Positions 46,735 through 60,604 of a stretch of 64,000 bases of DNA are shown piece by piece; position 1 is the first letter of the stretch, and every line of letters begins with the position of its first letter. The notes under the pieces are model-generated. The model saw nothing but the letters and a program-made list of their open reading frames with translations. It was not told the DNA's origin and made no database searches. The position numbers were made by a program, and so were the translations under genes. Source of the DNA: Whitmania pigra. Its lineage: Eukaryota > Annelida > Clitellata > Hirudinida > Haemopidae. The DNA is taken from positions 264,501-328,500 of the forward strand of contig JAJTWR010000374.1 in the NCBI GenBank assembly GCA_021613335.1, in the 5' to 3' direction.

Positions 46735-46982
46735 TCAACATCTACCTATTATTTCAACATCTACCCTATTATTTCAACATTTACCTATTATTTCAACATC
46801 TACCTATTATTTCAACATCTACCTATTATTCCAACATTTAGCTATTATTTCAACATCTACCCTATTATTCTAACTTTTACCTATTATTTCAACATCTACC
46901 TATTATTTCAACATTTACCCATTATTTCAACATCTACCTATCATTCCAACATCTACCTATTATTTCAATACCTACCTATTTG
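46735..46982. repeat. About 19-bp minisatellite (catctacctattatttcaa)
   Basis: About thirteen head-to-tail copies, 18-20 bp each, with point changes such as attatttcaacatttacc and attattccaac. The Tyr/Phe/Ile-rich plus-strand open frame is a by-product. Confidence 0.95.
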
Positions 46983-47027
46983 CCACTAACTTTTCAACCG
47001 ATGTCAACCTAATGGTTTTAATGATGA

Positions 47028-47179
<152 letters not shown>

Positions 47180-47384
47180 TCAATAGTAATAATAATAGCA
47201 TCCATCCGCTCATTGTATAAACTGTGCAGGTAGGATTCGCATCAATTGAGACGTTTGCACTACAATTGAAAACACAAAAGTTAACACACACAAAAAGTTT
47301 AGCGTGACACGGGCGTGAAAAGCTTTCATGAAAATGTTTTATCATCGCAGCATCTTCTCATCATCTCCTCAAAGCGACGCTAAT

Positions 47385-47443
47385 TGCGTCACGTGTTTTT
47401 TACCTGTGACGTCAGGTTGATTGCCCACCTGGGTGACGTTGGT
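47385..47443. promoter_or_regulatory. E-box and CRE cluster upstream of the MECOM-like gene
   Basis: A palindromic E-box CACGTG at 47390-47395, a perfect CRE TGACGTCA at 47407-47414 and gggtgacgttgg at about 47431-47442 lie within 55 bp, in DNA less AT-rich than its surroundings. This is about 2.2 kb upstream of the minus-strand zinc-finger exon. It could be a promoter or enhancer; no transcription start is known. Confidence 0.35.
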
Positions 47444-47576
47444 TTTAAGTCGAACTTTTAAAAAGGATGATTGTTCAATTAATTACGATTAACAGTCGTC
47501 GTAATCGGCTGATTATGATATTGTCCTGTCATTCAGTTGTCGTTTTTCTTTACGAATTATTATAATAATAATAATT

Positions 47577-47588
47577 ATGATGATGATG

Positions 47589-47644
<56 letters not shown>

Positions 47645-47645
47645 A
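47577..47645. repeat. (GAT)n/(AAT)n microsatellite
   Basis: Four GAT units followed by about 18 AAT units, read directly. Confidence 0.9.
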
Positions 47646-50600
47646 ATAATAATAGTAATGACAAACATCATCATCATAATCTATTAACAATCTCTCGCTT
47701 CTTCTGGGTTGTCTAGGCATGTTTGGGCTCGATTAAATCCGTAAGCAGTCAAAGTAGCCGTTGAAAAGAGTTGAAATTGTTGTGAAAACATTTGCTTTTT
47801 CAGAATCAACAATCAAATGTTCTGAGCAAACACACTGCACTCACAATTAATTAAATTCAAGTAATAATAATAATAATAATATTAATTGTTCAATTGTTCC
47901 GCATGACTTCGTTCGATAAATTGTAATTCAAAATATTTAAAAGACATGGATGGACATTTGAAAAATGATATTTCTATCTAAATTATCGGAAATTGCTTTC
48001 GAAGCATGCCAATTGTGTAGCGAATTATGTTTTATAATTAAGCAACAAATCAAATTTTATGAAAACTCACCTTTTGAAGACTTTGATTTCCAAACAATTA
48101 ATTAAAATTATTTTTAAAATATTGTCTAAATTAAACACATCCAATTAAAATATACTTTATAAGATTGTATGAAAGTAATTTTTAAGATGCTTGTCAAGTC
48201 AAATCCAAATCCGGAGTTGTTTTAAACTCTGAATTACGCTTCGTTAATTTTATTCTATTACCTCACATTTATATCACCTTAACAGACACCTTGACTCATT
48301 TTAAATCATGACTTTGTCTCTCTCCTTATTGGCTGACACACGTTTAAGGACCTCCTTCTTATTGGTTCATGAAGTCTTCGACGACCAATAGATTTCGACC
48401 ACTAACGCTTAAGAGCTTACAAGACGATTGATAATTAATCACTTGATTGATATCAACCTCGTGAATGTTGGTATCTATTCAGAAATAAAATGTCTTTAAA
48501 AATGTTAACGCATTAATTTCTCTTTAAAGCATTAAATTCACGAGAAGGGATGTTTTCCTGACCGCAAGACCATGCCATTAATCGGAGCTAGTTGATTGAC
48601 AGCCAACATCTGCAGATGTCTGAATGATTAAATCGATTAAATAGACAAATTATTAAAATTCTAACAAATTATTAAATAAATTCTTTTCTCTATAATAAAC
48701 ACAAATTATTGCCAAGTAAAGATGACGACGGTGGTGATAATGATTACGATGATAATAATGATAATGATGGTTATGCTTCTGATGTTGTTGATGATGATGA
48801 TAACTTATATATAAACTTGTAAGCGTATTCGGCATTACATTAAGCAGGGACATGAAAAAATGTTACTAACAAATATGATACGATAAATGATAAATGATAC
48901 ATGATAAATGATTTATGATAATTTCGACAATTTTATGAGAACTGAGGGAACCTAAGAAATGCTTATGTCCTGCATAAGAAGACATTTATCATTCGTATCG
49001 TCTCTTATAGGAAAAGGAAGCAACATTATAAATTCTAATGAGAACCACAGGAGAAAAAGTTAAGTTAAGTAGATAATCTACAATCTAAAATAAATTCTAT
49101 TCACATCTAATTATTCACATAACTGATAAACTCGTAAAATAAAAAGTTGATAATCTATAATATCAAAGCTTAGCTCCCCATTAATCACATAACCGGGGAA
49201 GAAATTTGTTGGGGGGCAACGGCCTTCCTGGTTTTAAAGCCTCCTAGGCCCAAAGAAAAGGTCTCCTCATAATTTACAAGAGCTTGCCGCGCTTGAATTT
49301 TGGGTAAAAGAGACAAAAAATTCGCATTCTCGGGTTATGCGAGGATTTGCCATCACTTGGAAAAAGTTGAAATTATGTCCCTGCACATAACTGATACATT
49401 CATAGTAAAATGGGAAAGGAAAACAATGAAGTAAAGTATTGATATATTTTCAATTAATTAATTAATTAATTTTATTAAATGCATATAGAAATCTTTTTGA
49501 AATATTATGACTTCTTATTTATTTATTTATTCTATCATTTTATACGCTTTTTACAGCAAATTCAATTTCTCATTTATTTTTACATTTAAATTTTTTCTAC
49601 TAAATATTTTTCTTGAAGGTGAGTAAATGATATTAGTAAATAACAATAGTAAATAATATTTGTAAATTGTCTAAATAAATTAAAATGAATAACATTATGA
49701 ATGTGAATTAAACAGAATTCTCCTGATTTACATTAAAAAGTGGTCAATGCGAATAAGATCATGACAAACTCATTACTAGGCTAATGGCATCATCATCTTA
49801 TTTCAATCCATCCATTCCCACGCTCAGAGACGACATGATGGTTCGGATGTATGACATGTCAGTTACAAGAGACAGGTAGGCATCTACGAACATGTAGAAT
49901 TGCAAAACAGCTTCGCATTTAAAGTCAGTTCCGGTGAAGCGCCATATAAATCATTAGGATTTAAATTTGGAATAATATCAGGAAGTTTAAATAGAATTAG
50001 TTGATTGAGGTTAATTAGAGTGATTACCATGTATTAATCATCTATTATTGAGTGAAAGTAACGATGCAATGTATATTACATTGTAATAATGATATTATTA
50101 TTATTATAATCGTTGTTATTAATATAAATTTTAGTCAGTTATTTAATAACATTCGAAACTTCAAATACAATATAATAGGACATTGAGATTACTCGAAACA
50201 CGAGCGTGTCATATGTCCATTCATTCTGCGACACAGAAAGTGTTCTTACAATTAAGGTTGTGTTGTAGTTCTTCTGGGGTCTCGACTGAGGTCAAATTTG
50301 TGTATTTGTGTCAAAATGTCGCTTCGTGGACAGAGATAGAACTGTTTCACTTGCGTGCATTTTCTATCTCAACTTATTTAAGCTCTCTGAAAATATCTGT
50401 GCTTGTAGGAGACTTTATATCTTGCGTCTCTTGAATTAGCAATGCAAACTAATTAATTTTAGTCCCATCGGTTGCATTTGAATTTGATAAAATGTTCATT
50501 AAAATTGTTGTTAGTTCATAAATTTTGAGAATAAATTCCAAAGGTAATATTAAATTCAATTGAATTACAAACTTTTAAATAAAAAATAAATAAAAAAGAA

Positions 50601-51529
50601 AGCTAGGACTTTAATGTGAACAAGCGCGGATATTCCCTTATAGAATCGACTAGGAAAGTGTGTATGTTGGCATTACATTAATCCTATCCAAGAGTGAATT
50701 AGTTGAATGAATAAATGAATACGAATATGCTGAATGTGGAGCTCCAAAATCATTAATTAGCTGTTGCGAGGAGTCTCTATAGGGGAAAGTCTTCAGAGAG
50801 AAAATTGGTTTGACTAGAAAGGGTTATACTGGGAGAAATTCAAATGCAGATTTGCGGACATTTGTAGCTATCTAAATACTCGATAAAACAAGTTCTCTTG
50901 ACGAAATGTCCTGCAGCAATGTCGTTCCAAATGGAAGATGGGAAGATTGATTTACCAGTAAAAACAAACAGTCCGAGATTGTAAAAACGTCATGGCGAAA
51001 TCTTATTCATTTGTAGTTGTGTAAGATTGTGATGAACAAGTCCGAATCATCTCTGTTATGCAAAGGACTATAATCAAATAAACAAACAAACATTGTGATG
51101 AACACAAATCGACAACGGATCAAAAAATCTTTCAAATCAAAAAATTTATCAATCAAGTATATATTTGTCATTTGCTATTTGAAATTGTTTAAAATGTATT
51201 ATGCTTTAAGGGTTAAACAATTTATAAATTGTAGGATTATTCATGTTAACAAAATAAAAGTTTTATTTTATTTATTGTTTATAAATTTGCAATAATTTTA
51301 TTAATTAATAAATACAATAAATAATTAATAAATATTAATGAATCTAAAAATATTTTTAATAGGTTTTATTGTTCAAGTTGTAAATTCATTTTTAAAATTT
51401 TACTGATTTGCAACATCGTAAACAATCAAAAATAAAATAAACATCTTTGAGCGATTGAGCTTTGGAAAGGTTTTATGGACAAAACAATTAATAAACACTC
51501 TTAATAAAGGATATCTTTAAACATTTTAA

Positions 51530-52821
51530 ATGATTGATAACGAATGGTCGCCAGTCGCTCAACGGTACGATCCCATTCTTGCGGGCAGCATCGATGCGAC
51601 GGACGTAGAACCACACGATCGCGGCATCATCAGGGCACTTAATTCTCGTTACAAACCGAACATTGCCGTTCAAGGTGACCCGGAATGTACTATCTTCATT
51701 GGCCGATTAAATTACGTTACTGACGAGGGTCAGATCAGAAATCTTTTTTCAAAGTATGGACAGGTATTAAAGTACATAATGTCATAATTTTTTATTGATA
51801 AAATTTAATTAAACTGTTTTAAATGTTTTAATGGTTCAATAAGTAGATAATTTAGTCACCCTTTGTGACGTTAATTTAATGTTTTAATATAAATATTTAC
51901 CTAAATAACCACATGAAACATTAGTTAATCAAGAGCATTACATAATTATTTTATAACTAATATTGAAATTGATTTCAACAGATTAAAAGATGTAGGCTGG
52001 TGAGAGATTTCATCACAGGCTTCTCAAGGGGCTACTGCTTTGTTGAATATGCTAATAGATCTGATGCCAAATACGCCATCAACAAGTTGAATCACACCGT
52101 ACTCGATGATAGAACGATAATCGTTATGTTTGAATGTGAGAGAAAACTACCGGGCTGGATTCCGAGGAGGCTCGGTGGAGGATTAGGAGGGAAGAAAGAA
52201 TCTGGTCAATTGAGATTTGGTGGTGTTGAACGTCCGTTCAGAAAACCAATCGTGATTCCTTCCAGGCGCAGTTCTGATACAACAAGTTACGCCGACATTG
52301 GAAAATCTACCGCAACTCAAGTACCAGATCATGAAAAAAATGGAAAGAAATGTTTGCAATCATTCTCAAGTAATGCGTCAGGGGAAGTTATTAAAAGCTC
52401 TAGACTAGACTCTGGCAGAGAAGGCAAAGAAACAAGAAACAAATCACAAGAACGAAAGTATGGCTCAGAATTCCAGAATTCATCCAGGAAGCATGGTCAC
52501 TACCTTAACGGTGACAAAAGAAATGGGTCTATTATAGAAGATCGTGAAACCACACATAAAAGACATTCAACAGAATACAAAAGCAGGAAGAGATCAAGGA
52601 GTAGAGAACCTAGCAAAAAAAGATTTAGAAGTGATACCAATTCGAGAAAAACTCAAAATTCTAATTCTTCACATGAAAAGCTTTCTCAGCATGATAAAGA
52701 GAAGACTACCAGATCCAGTCACAACAGGAATTCTTCCCACTATAATAAGGATCATTCGAGAAAGCGTAGTAGATCACCTAGAAGATTTGTCAGGTCACAG
52801 TTGTCGTTAACGCCTGAATGA
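51530..52821 (+). CDS. SNRNP35: U11/U12 snRNP 35 kDa protein (minor spliceosome)
   Basis: Two exons, 51530-51763 and 51982-52821 (intron phase 0), encode 357 aa. The protein is a U11 snRNP subunit acting at U12-type introns in the nucleus. Residues 1-50 carry the family N-terminus (YDPILAGSIDATD; PHDRG). The RRM spans about 53-130, with RNP2 CTIFIGRL at 53-60 and RNP1 RGYCFVEY at 94-101. The family signature GWIPRRLGGGLGGKKESGQ follows, then LRFGG and RPFRKPI. The remaining 180 residues are charged and RS-like (RKRSRSREPSKKRFRSD; RKRSRSPRRF), longer than the human tail (246 aa in total). Residue identity outside the tail is high enough to make this a confident ortholog call. Confidence 0.95.
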
Positions 52822-54371
52822 ATTGCTTTTTTTGGGCCCATGATTGACTCGAATTAATCTAACGTCTAAATGCCCAACAATAACATGTAAATAGCTGGAA
52901 TTGTTTCGCATCAATTCAATTAAATTATTAATTTTATTGCTGTATTGGCATTGCATTGTTAAAATATTCTTTACATTCTCCAGACTTTTAAATTATTCTC
53001 TTGTGGCTTACAAGTTGAATGTAGGCAACATTTTGTCCCATTATTGTCATAGGTAATCATATTAAGGAGGCTAAGTATGTGATAAATAACTTTGATGTGT
53101 ATTTCGCAAACTTTATTTACTTATTATTATCTTGATGTTTTACTACAAATCAATAATGTTCCAATAATGACAATGGAAGGCCAAGCTTTCACTTTTTGAG
53201 TGCTCTTATCTAAAGCTACCATCCAAAAGCAAATTCCACTGGGCTGGGAAAAGCTCAAAATTCATCTTATTAAATAAATTCATTTCCTCATGGTAGTAAT
53301 TATCATCATGAATAATACTTGTAATTAATATTAAGATAAATTGCAAGCCAGCTCATGAATATCCCCATGGATTTATTCCCATTGGTTTTGCTGCTGCTTG
53401 TGGAAAGACTCCAGTACTTCTGATGCTGTTGCTGTGGACAGCATAGCCACAATAATCTGTACTTTCCAATGCAGGCCAAATACTGTCCAAATAATAGAAC
53501 TTCAATGAAAAGCTTTTGGAGAACCCGAACATGACCCAGGATATCTGCCTCACTACGTTGCTTTGTATGTGCAATGGCGCATTCTGACCATGCCTAAATC
53601 CGTCTTTAACATTATGTGTTTTTGGATTCTAAATTAATAAAAACTTGTAAGCAAGCACTTGAAATTAATAAAGTGCTTGCATAAAAAAAAAGACTTGTGA
53701 ATTTTCTGGGAATGAATTAACAAATTCTAATAAATAACGCTTATGTAAGCATTCACTTAAACATGCAAAAATCGTCCAAATTCTCAACGCATGATGAGAT
53801 GACGTACTTATTTATTTTTCTGATTATTTCTGTTCTTATTTCCGAAGGAAAGAAACAAAATACAAAAAGAAAACAGCCTGGAATCTATGTATTTCATCTA
53901 ACAGTTTGACAGTTAAAAAAAACAAATTGAAATTGATTTCATTTGCATATTTGTCTCGGAGTCAAAACAGCCTTTATGTAATCAGGTATTGATGCAAATG
54001 TGACCGGTTTTTGTTTCAAGTTTGTCTTTTACAGTTTTTTTGCACAATTTTATAATTTGATTCAGCATATACTTTCAATTCACTGAATTTTACCTCAATT
54101 TGCATCTCATGCAAAGAACAATTTTCATAATTAAAAGCAAGACGCATCATTGATGTAATATTTATAAAATATCAGATTAGTTTCTAAAATCTATTTTAAG
54201 TCTATCCCTAGGAATTATTAATGACCATTAAGTATCGATGCTATGCTCAAACAGGAATGCGGACTCAAATTCTCCATCTAATGATCAATTATAATTAACT
54301 ATAAGCGCTAATTATTTGCAAAAAGTAAATTCTAATCTAATCAGTTTATATAGAATAAATTATTAAAAGAA
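52822..54371. other. Spacer between SNRNP35 and the lamin-tail genes
   Basis: Probable SNRNP35 3' UTR, then AT-rich DNA. A minus-strand open frame at 53353-53574 is somewhat less AT-rich than its surroundings, but I recognise nothing in it and see no partner exons. No promoter is evident for the gene at 54372. Confidence 0.4.
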
Positions 54372-56117
<1,746 letters not shown>

Positions 56118-56799
56118 CAATTTCTAGATGATTACAACGTTCGGTATCACAACTTCGTGTTATCAATAACTTGGATATGTGAAGTACTATTAAAGAAGAA
56201 AAATGTAGCAAATTATCCATATCCGCAGCTACATTCGTTGCATTAATGCAATATTATTGATAAATCCGTTGTTATTCCAAAGATTAATCCTCTATTTTTG
56301 AACGAGTAAAATTGCTGAATTGTTTGTCTTGTGAAATTTGTTTGGATTTTTTTTGTGTCTAAATTGCCTTCTTTTATTGAGAAAAAACAATGTAATTAAT
56401 AATAAAATAACGAGTTTATAAAATCGTAGTCAAAATAATCGAATAAAATGAGAAATATTAATTTGATAAATTTTATTTAATTGGAATGATAATATATTGA
56501 CAATGATTACTAATGAAAAGAATCACATTTTCGTTAGAGATTGCGTCGATGTTTATAGAAATTTTTAGCATAGTAAAATCTAGTTGAAGATATAGATACA
56601 TGCACCTTTTTAGCAATAACTATAAATAAACAAACGCTAACTGGCAAGAAAATATCACTGCATTTTGGTCTGCATCGATTAAAGTGATTTTTAGCACAAT
56701 TCCAAGAGTCATTCAAGAATCAGTAAATTTGAATTTTTAAACTTTAAAACATCGGGATCATATAAGTTTAGTGGCAATCTTATAATTTCTGCGCAGAAT
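56118..56799. other. Short spacer
   Basis: AT-rich. An aataaa near 56441 may end the upstream gene. No exon is seen. Confidence 0.45.
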
Positions 56800-57501
56800 A
56801 TGTTTACAATTGACAAACTGAAGTATGCCCTCAAATCAGAGAAGGAGGAGCTCTTATATTTTATCGGACTTGTTCAAGAAACTGTCGGACAAGTTAGTAT
56901 CTTAAAATATTATTTCTTGCACAACAAGAGCATTATAACTAAGAAAGAGATATTTGTAGATAATTGACATAGGCCTAATCACAGGGGATGGAGAAGAAAC
57001 GCCCCTACTCCAATATACCTCTTGATATTAAAAAAATATATATATACATAATTAATTCACTTATTTTTCAACATCAGATTTTACAAAAAGCATCCCTTCT
57101 GAAAGAGATCCAATTGGAAAGCGAAAGAGATTCTTTGGAATTAACGAGTAAACTGCGCCTGGAAACTGAAGAACTCCTTAGCATGGCGGCAGAAGACAAC
57201 TTTCACTTGAATCTGCACATGAAGCGATTAGGAGAATGTTCCAAACTCATACAGAGTTGTATAGATGAATCTAAAATTCTAAAGCACTGGTAATATTGAT
57301 CATATTGAGTTTTCTTATTTACATTAATACCAGTCATATTTGCAATTTTTATATTTTTCAATTCAACCATTTCACTAAAACCTTAAACTTGTTTTAAGGA
57401 TCTTCTTAAACCACTGGAAAAATACAGCAAATCTTGAAAAAGTTAAACCAAAGGAAATCTTGGATCCTTCAAGCGATACAATCAAAGAACCTCCAACCTA
57501 A
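56800..57501 (+). CDS. Short coiled-coil protein, possible N-terminal part of the IF-like gene
   Basis: Exons 56800-56892, 57078-57289 and 57399-57501 join in phase to 136 aa beginning MFTIDKLKYALKSEKEELL. Residues 5-105 are a continuous charged heptad-like helix (KASLLKEIQLESERDSLELT; HMKRLGECSKLIQSCIDES), like an intermediate-filament coil. The third exon ends at TAA 57499-57501 and has no usable donor. So this frame cannot be spliced directly into the next coiled-coil exon at 57784, which needs one leftover base. Either it is a separate short gene, or a linking exon or alternative donor was missed and it is the head of the IF-like protein that follows. Confidence 0.55.
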
Positions 57502-57617
57502 TTTAATTGTTCAGAGCAACATCATAGCCATTATGACGTCCGAATTAAATTTATGTTTATATTTTTCCTTGAAAGAATTTATTGAATAACGTTTTTACAT
57601 GCAATAAAATTCTCAAC

Positions 57618-59910
57618 ATGGGTAATTACTCTTATTTAGTTATTACTTCAAATTTGCGCTCAAAGCGTTTTATCTTATAACATGCTGCAATTTAATATAG
57701 TTATTTAAGGGCGAACCCAGTCATTACATCCAGCTACAATGATAAAAAATACCAAAATAAAAACATAATTTTATAAACTCTAGAAAGGGCTTCCCGCCAA
57801 GATGGAGAGGTACTGAAGGAAAAGACTTCCAATACTCAAGAAGAGGCTGAAAAGTTGAACAGTATGGTTTCTGGCTTGTGTAACCTTCAGTATCGAGTTA
57901 AAGAAATGGTAGATAAGGTGAACTTATGTTCTAAATTAAGAAATTTCTAAACATTACTTCTTTCCAATAAGGGCGGTTTTCGTAATAAAACTGAATTTAA
58001 ACAACTAAAAAGTTGCTGATATTTGACTTAAGCATTAAGTTTTTCATTTTAGATGAAAGATATGATAGAGATGAATAGGTCTGGTATGGAAACTGCGACC
58101 AGAATAAGCGACTTTCAGAAAAGATTGGATCAGCTTCAGTTCCTCTTGACTCAGGACTTGTACAAAACTGGAGAGGTGGCAAGATGTCAACACAGACTCA
58201 TCAATGACATCGAATGTTTTAAGGATCTACTAAAATGCGAGGAAAACAAGTAATGAAGTGTTAAATATATTTCTTTTTGTAATTATAAAAATTATATTAT
58301 ATTGCTATTTGAATTAGGCTTAAAAAAATATGTTCCGACATGCCAATCGGGGATACGCAGGAAAATGGTACACCCTACGTCAGCCCACGTGAATCAGACG
58401 TTAAAAAGCAATCCGAAACAACTGTTTCCATAGCTCCAGTGCCCTGTCCTCCATCAGATCTACAACCTGAATGCGATCAAAAGGAATCTAAAAAATCTTC
58501 CACACGACTTGTAAATAATCGTAAGTGAATATGTAAATGGAATATTAATTTAAATGATCTAATTAATGTCAGAGACATTAAAGTATGGGACCTAGTTAAT
58601 TTGGAAATTCTAAGAGACTAACATTTTATCTCATTATTATTATTTGAAATAATGTCCCTGAATAATTATAAATAAATTTTGAAATAGATTAATATTTAGT
58701 TAATTTAAAATTTTTAAATTTAATACAAACTAACAATCATTAAAAAGTATTTTACGACACATCACATTACAGTTGATTCAATGGAGGACTCAAACACTAA
58801 GTAAGTATTAAGTTGATAATAATGATTACACAGCATATATAATAAATATTTAATTATCATCATGTATGTAATAAAATAATTATGTGTTATCAATTTAATA
58901 TTAAATATTTATCAAAACGATCGAAGTTCTATCTTTACCAAAGACTTATTATTAAATAATAATAATAATAATAATAACAAGTTTTATTGTACGATACTAT
59001 CCAAATGAGTGTCCAAATGAATCTTTCCAACTTAAAAATTATATAAATAAAAGTTAATTACCAGTGCTAATCTAGCACAAGCAGCTTGAAATTTTAATTA
59101 TATTTAGTTTCGCAAGGCAAGTTCAAATTTTTTTATGATGTTCATTTTTATTTTAATTAAAACAAATTTAATCAAATTATTTTGAAAGATTGTCGGATCT
59201 TTTCATTTCTGAATTAAATGCGATGGGCAAATTTATAAAGATCACGAACGGCAGTTTAACTAAGGTACCCCAAATGCTTTATTGTCATACAATGTTTTTT
59301 TTACTTTTTCTTATGTTTAATATAAGTTGTTCTTTGGTGCTATAATTATAATTGCTTAATAATTTAAAAGAGGTATACCAAAATAGTGAATCAAACATAA
59401 TGAAAGCACATCTTCAAAGGGACAACCCGCAAACAAATTTTGAAAATTAGATCTTAGAAATTTTAAGGCTAAATTTAATTCTGGATTTATGCAGTCAAAA
59501 TGTCGTTTCAATTCTAAATTAAACTCTGCATTTCATTCTGTATTCATAGGCCCTGGATATCGGGGGATATGCTCTATGCCAGCAAACAGAGGATGGATCT
59601 TTTTTTTATATGTTCAGATTTCCTTTAAGGACATGCATTCCACCTTTAACTCAGATAAAAGTGTGGTCGGCCTGCTATGATCCTGGTCTGTGTAAGTCTC
59701 CGTATGACTTCGTGGCTTCAGGTATTATGCGCTGGGCCGTCTGTCCGGATGTTATAACTAAAGTCTTAAACAATTGCGAAACCGTGAGTACATATTGCTA
59801 GTAGCTTACTAGCTAATTCCACAACCGTGAAAATATTGACAATAGTTATTAATAAACAGGCCATTTGTTGGATTAAAGGGGCGAGACTCAGTGACATGAA
59901 CAAGTGCTGA
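57618..59910 (+). CDS. Divergent intermediate-filament/lamin-like protein (coil plus lamin tail)
   Basis: Exons 57784-57917, 58053-58249, 58318-58520, 58773-58800, 59189-59264, 59550-59783 and 59860-59910 join in phase. A 4-bp first exon ATGG at 57618-57621 would supply the start and the leftover base, giving 308 aa, but that microexon is speculative. Up to about residue 110 it is coiled coil, ending in INDIECFKDLLKCEENKLKK. This resembles the conserved rod end of lamins and IF proteins (YRKLLEGEE). A Pro/Ser linker follows, then a lamin tail domain: DLFISELNAMGKFIKITNGS, GGYALCQQ, FYMFRFP, LTQIKVWSACYDPG, and a final AICWIKGARLS. The order rod end, linker, LTD is that of lamins and invertebrate IF proteins, but identity is very low. 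There is no nuclear localisation signal or CaaX box. It may polymerise as a cytoskeletal filament. Confidence 0.65.
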
Positions 59911-60604
59911 AAGATCCAAAAAGTTTAACAAATGTTGAAACGTTGGCAAAACCATCGAGCTACCACTTTTGCATACCTGATGATAATTATATATAAATGT
60001 AACTTTTTGTTAATATAATTTGGGCTACGAAAAAAGATAACGTGTAATCTTTAAAGATGCATAATAAGAATTGGCCAAAAGTATTAACCAGTAGCAAGGC
60101 TAGGGGTCAGGGTTCGCATATGGCCTAGCTATTATACCAGCCCGGCCTAACGCCCCCTTAATTATTTTAAGATGTCGTAAAGTAGAGCTAGTTTTAACCC
60201 AATAGGTATTGACCAGTTATTCAAGAAATGAACTTAGACTTATGAGGGACTGTAGACTAAGGTGACGGGATGCCACGTTTATTTCTTCAATGGCTTTCAT
60301 TAATTCAAAATTAATACATAATTAAAATTGATCAAGGCTGAATACTAGTTTAATAGATGTTGAAAAGTGCCGATTTTGATGGCAAACGCTATAGATCTGA
60401 CGGCATGCACACCACGAATTAAATATCTAATGGCTCTAAAATAAATAAGTGTTTTAAATTAAACGTTTAAAACATTATACATAAATGTGATAATTTATTT
60501 ACACCTGTTACTTAGTAGCAATCGAATTTCAATTTCGTTGGTACTATTGGAAGACTATTTTCTCGAGCAGTTTTTAGTCGGTTGGTATTCGCTAAATTCT
60601 CGAG
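59911..60604. other. Spacer upstream of INTS12
   Basis: A GC-richer island at about 60085-60165 (ggctaggggtcagggttcgc; ccagcccggcctaacgccccc) interrupts AT-rich DNA. It may be a mobile-element remnant, but I recognise no family. The INTS12 promoter should lie just below 60600. Confidence 0.4.

Noticed and set aside
53353..53574. 73-aa minus-strand frame with a somewhat protein-like composition
   Set aside because: More than one frame is open, no family is recognised and no partner exons are seen. It more likely lies in or next to the SNRNP35 3' region.
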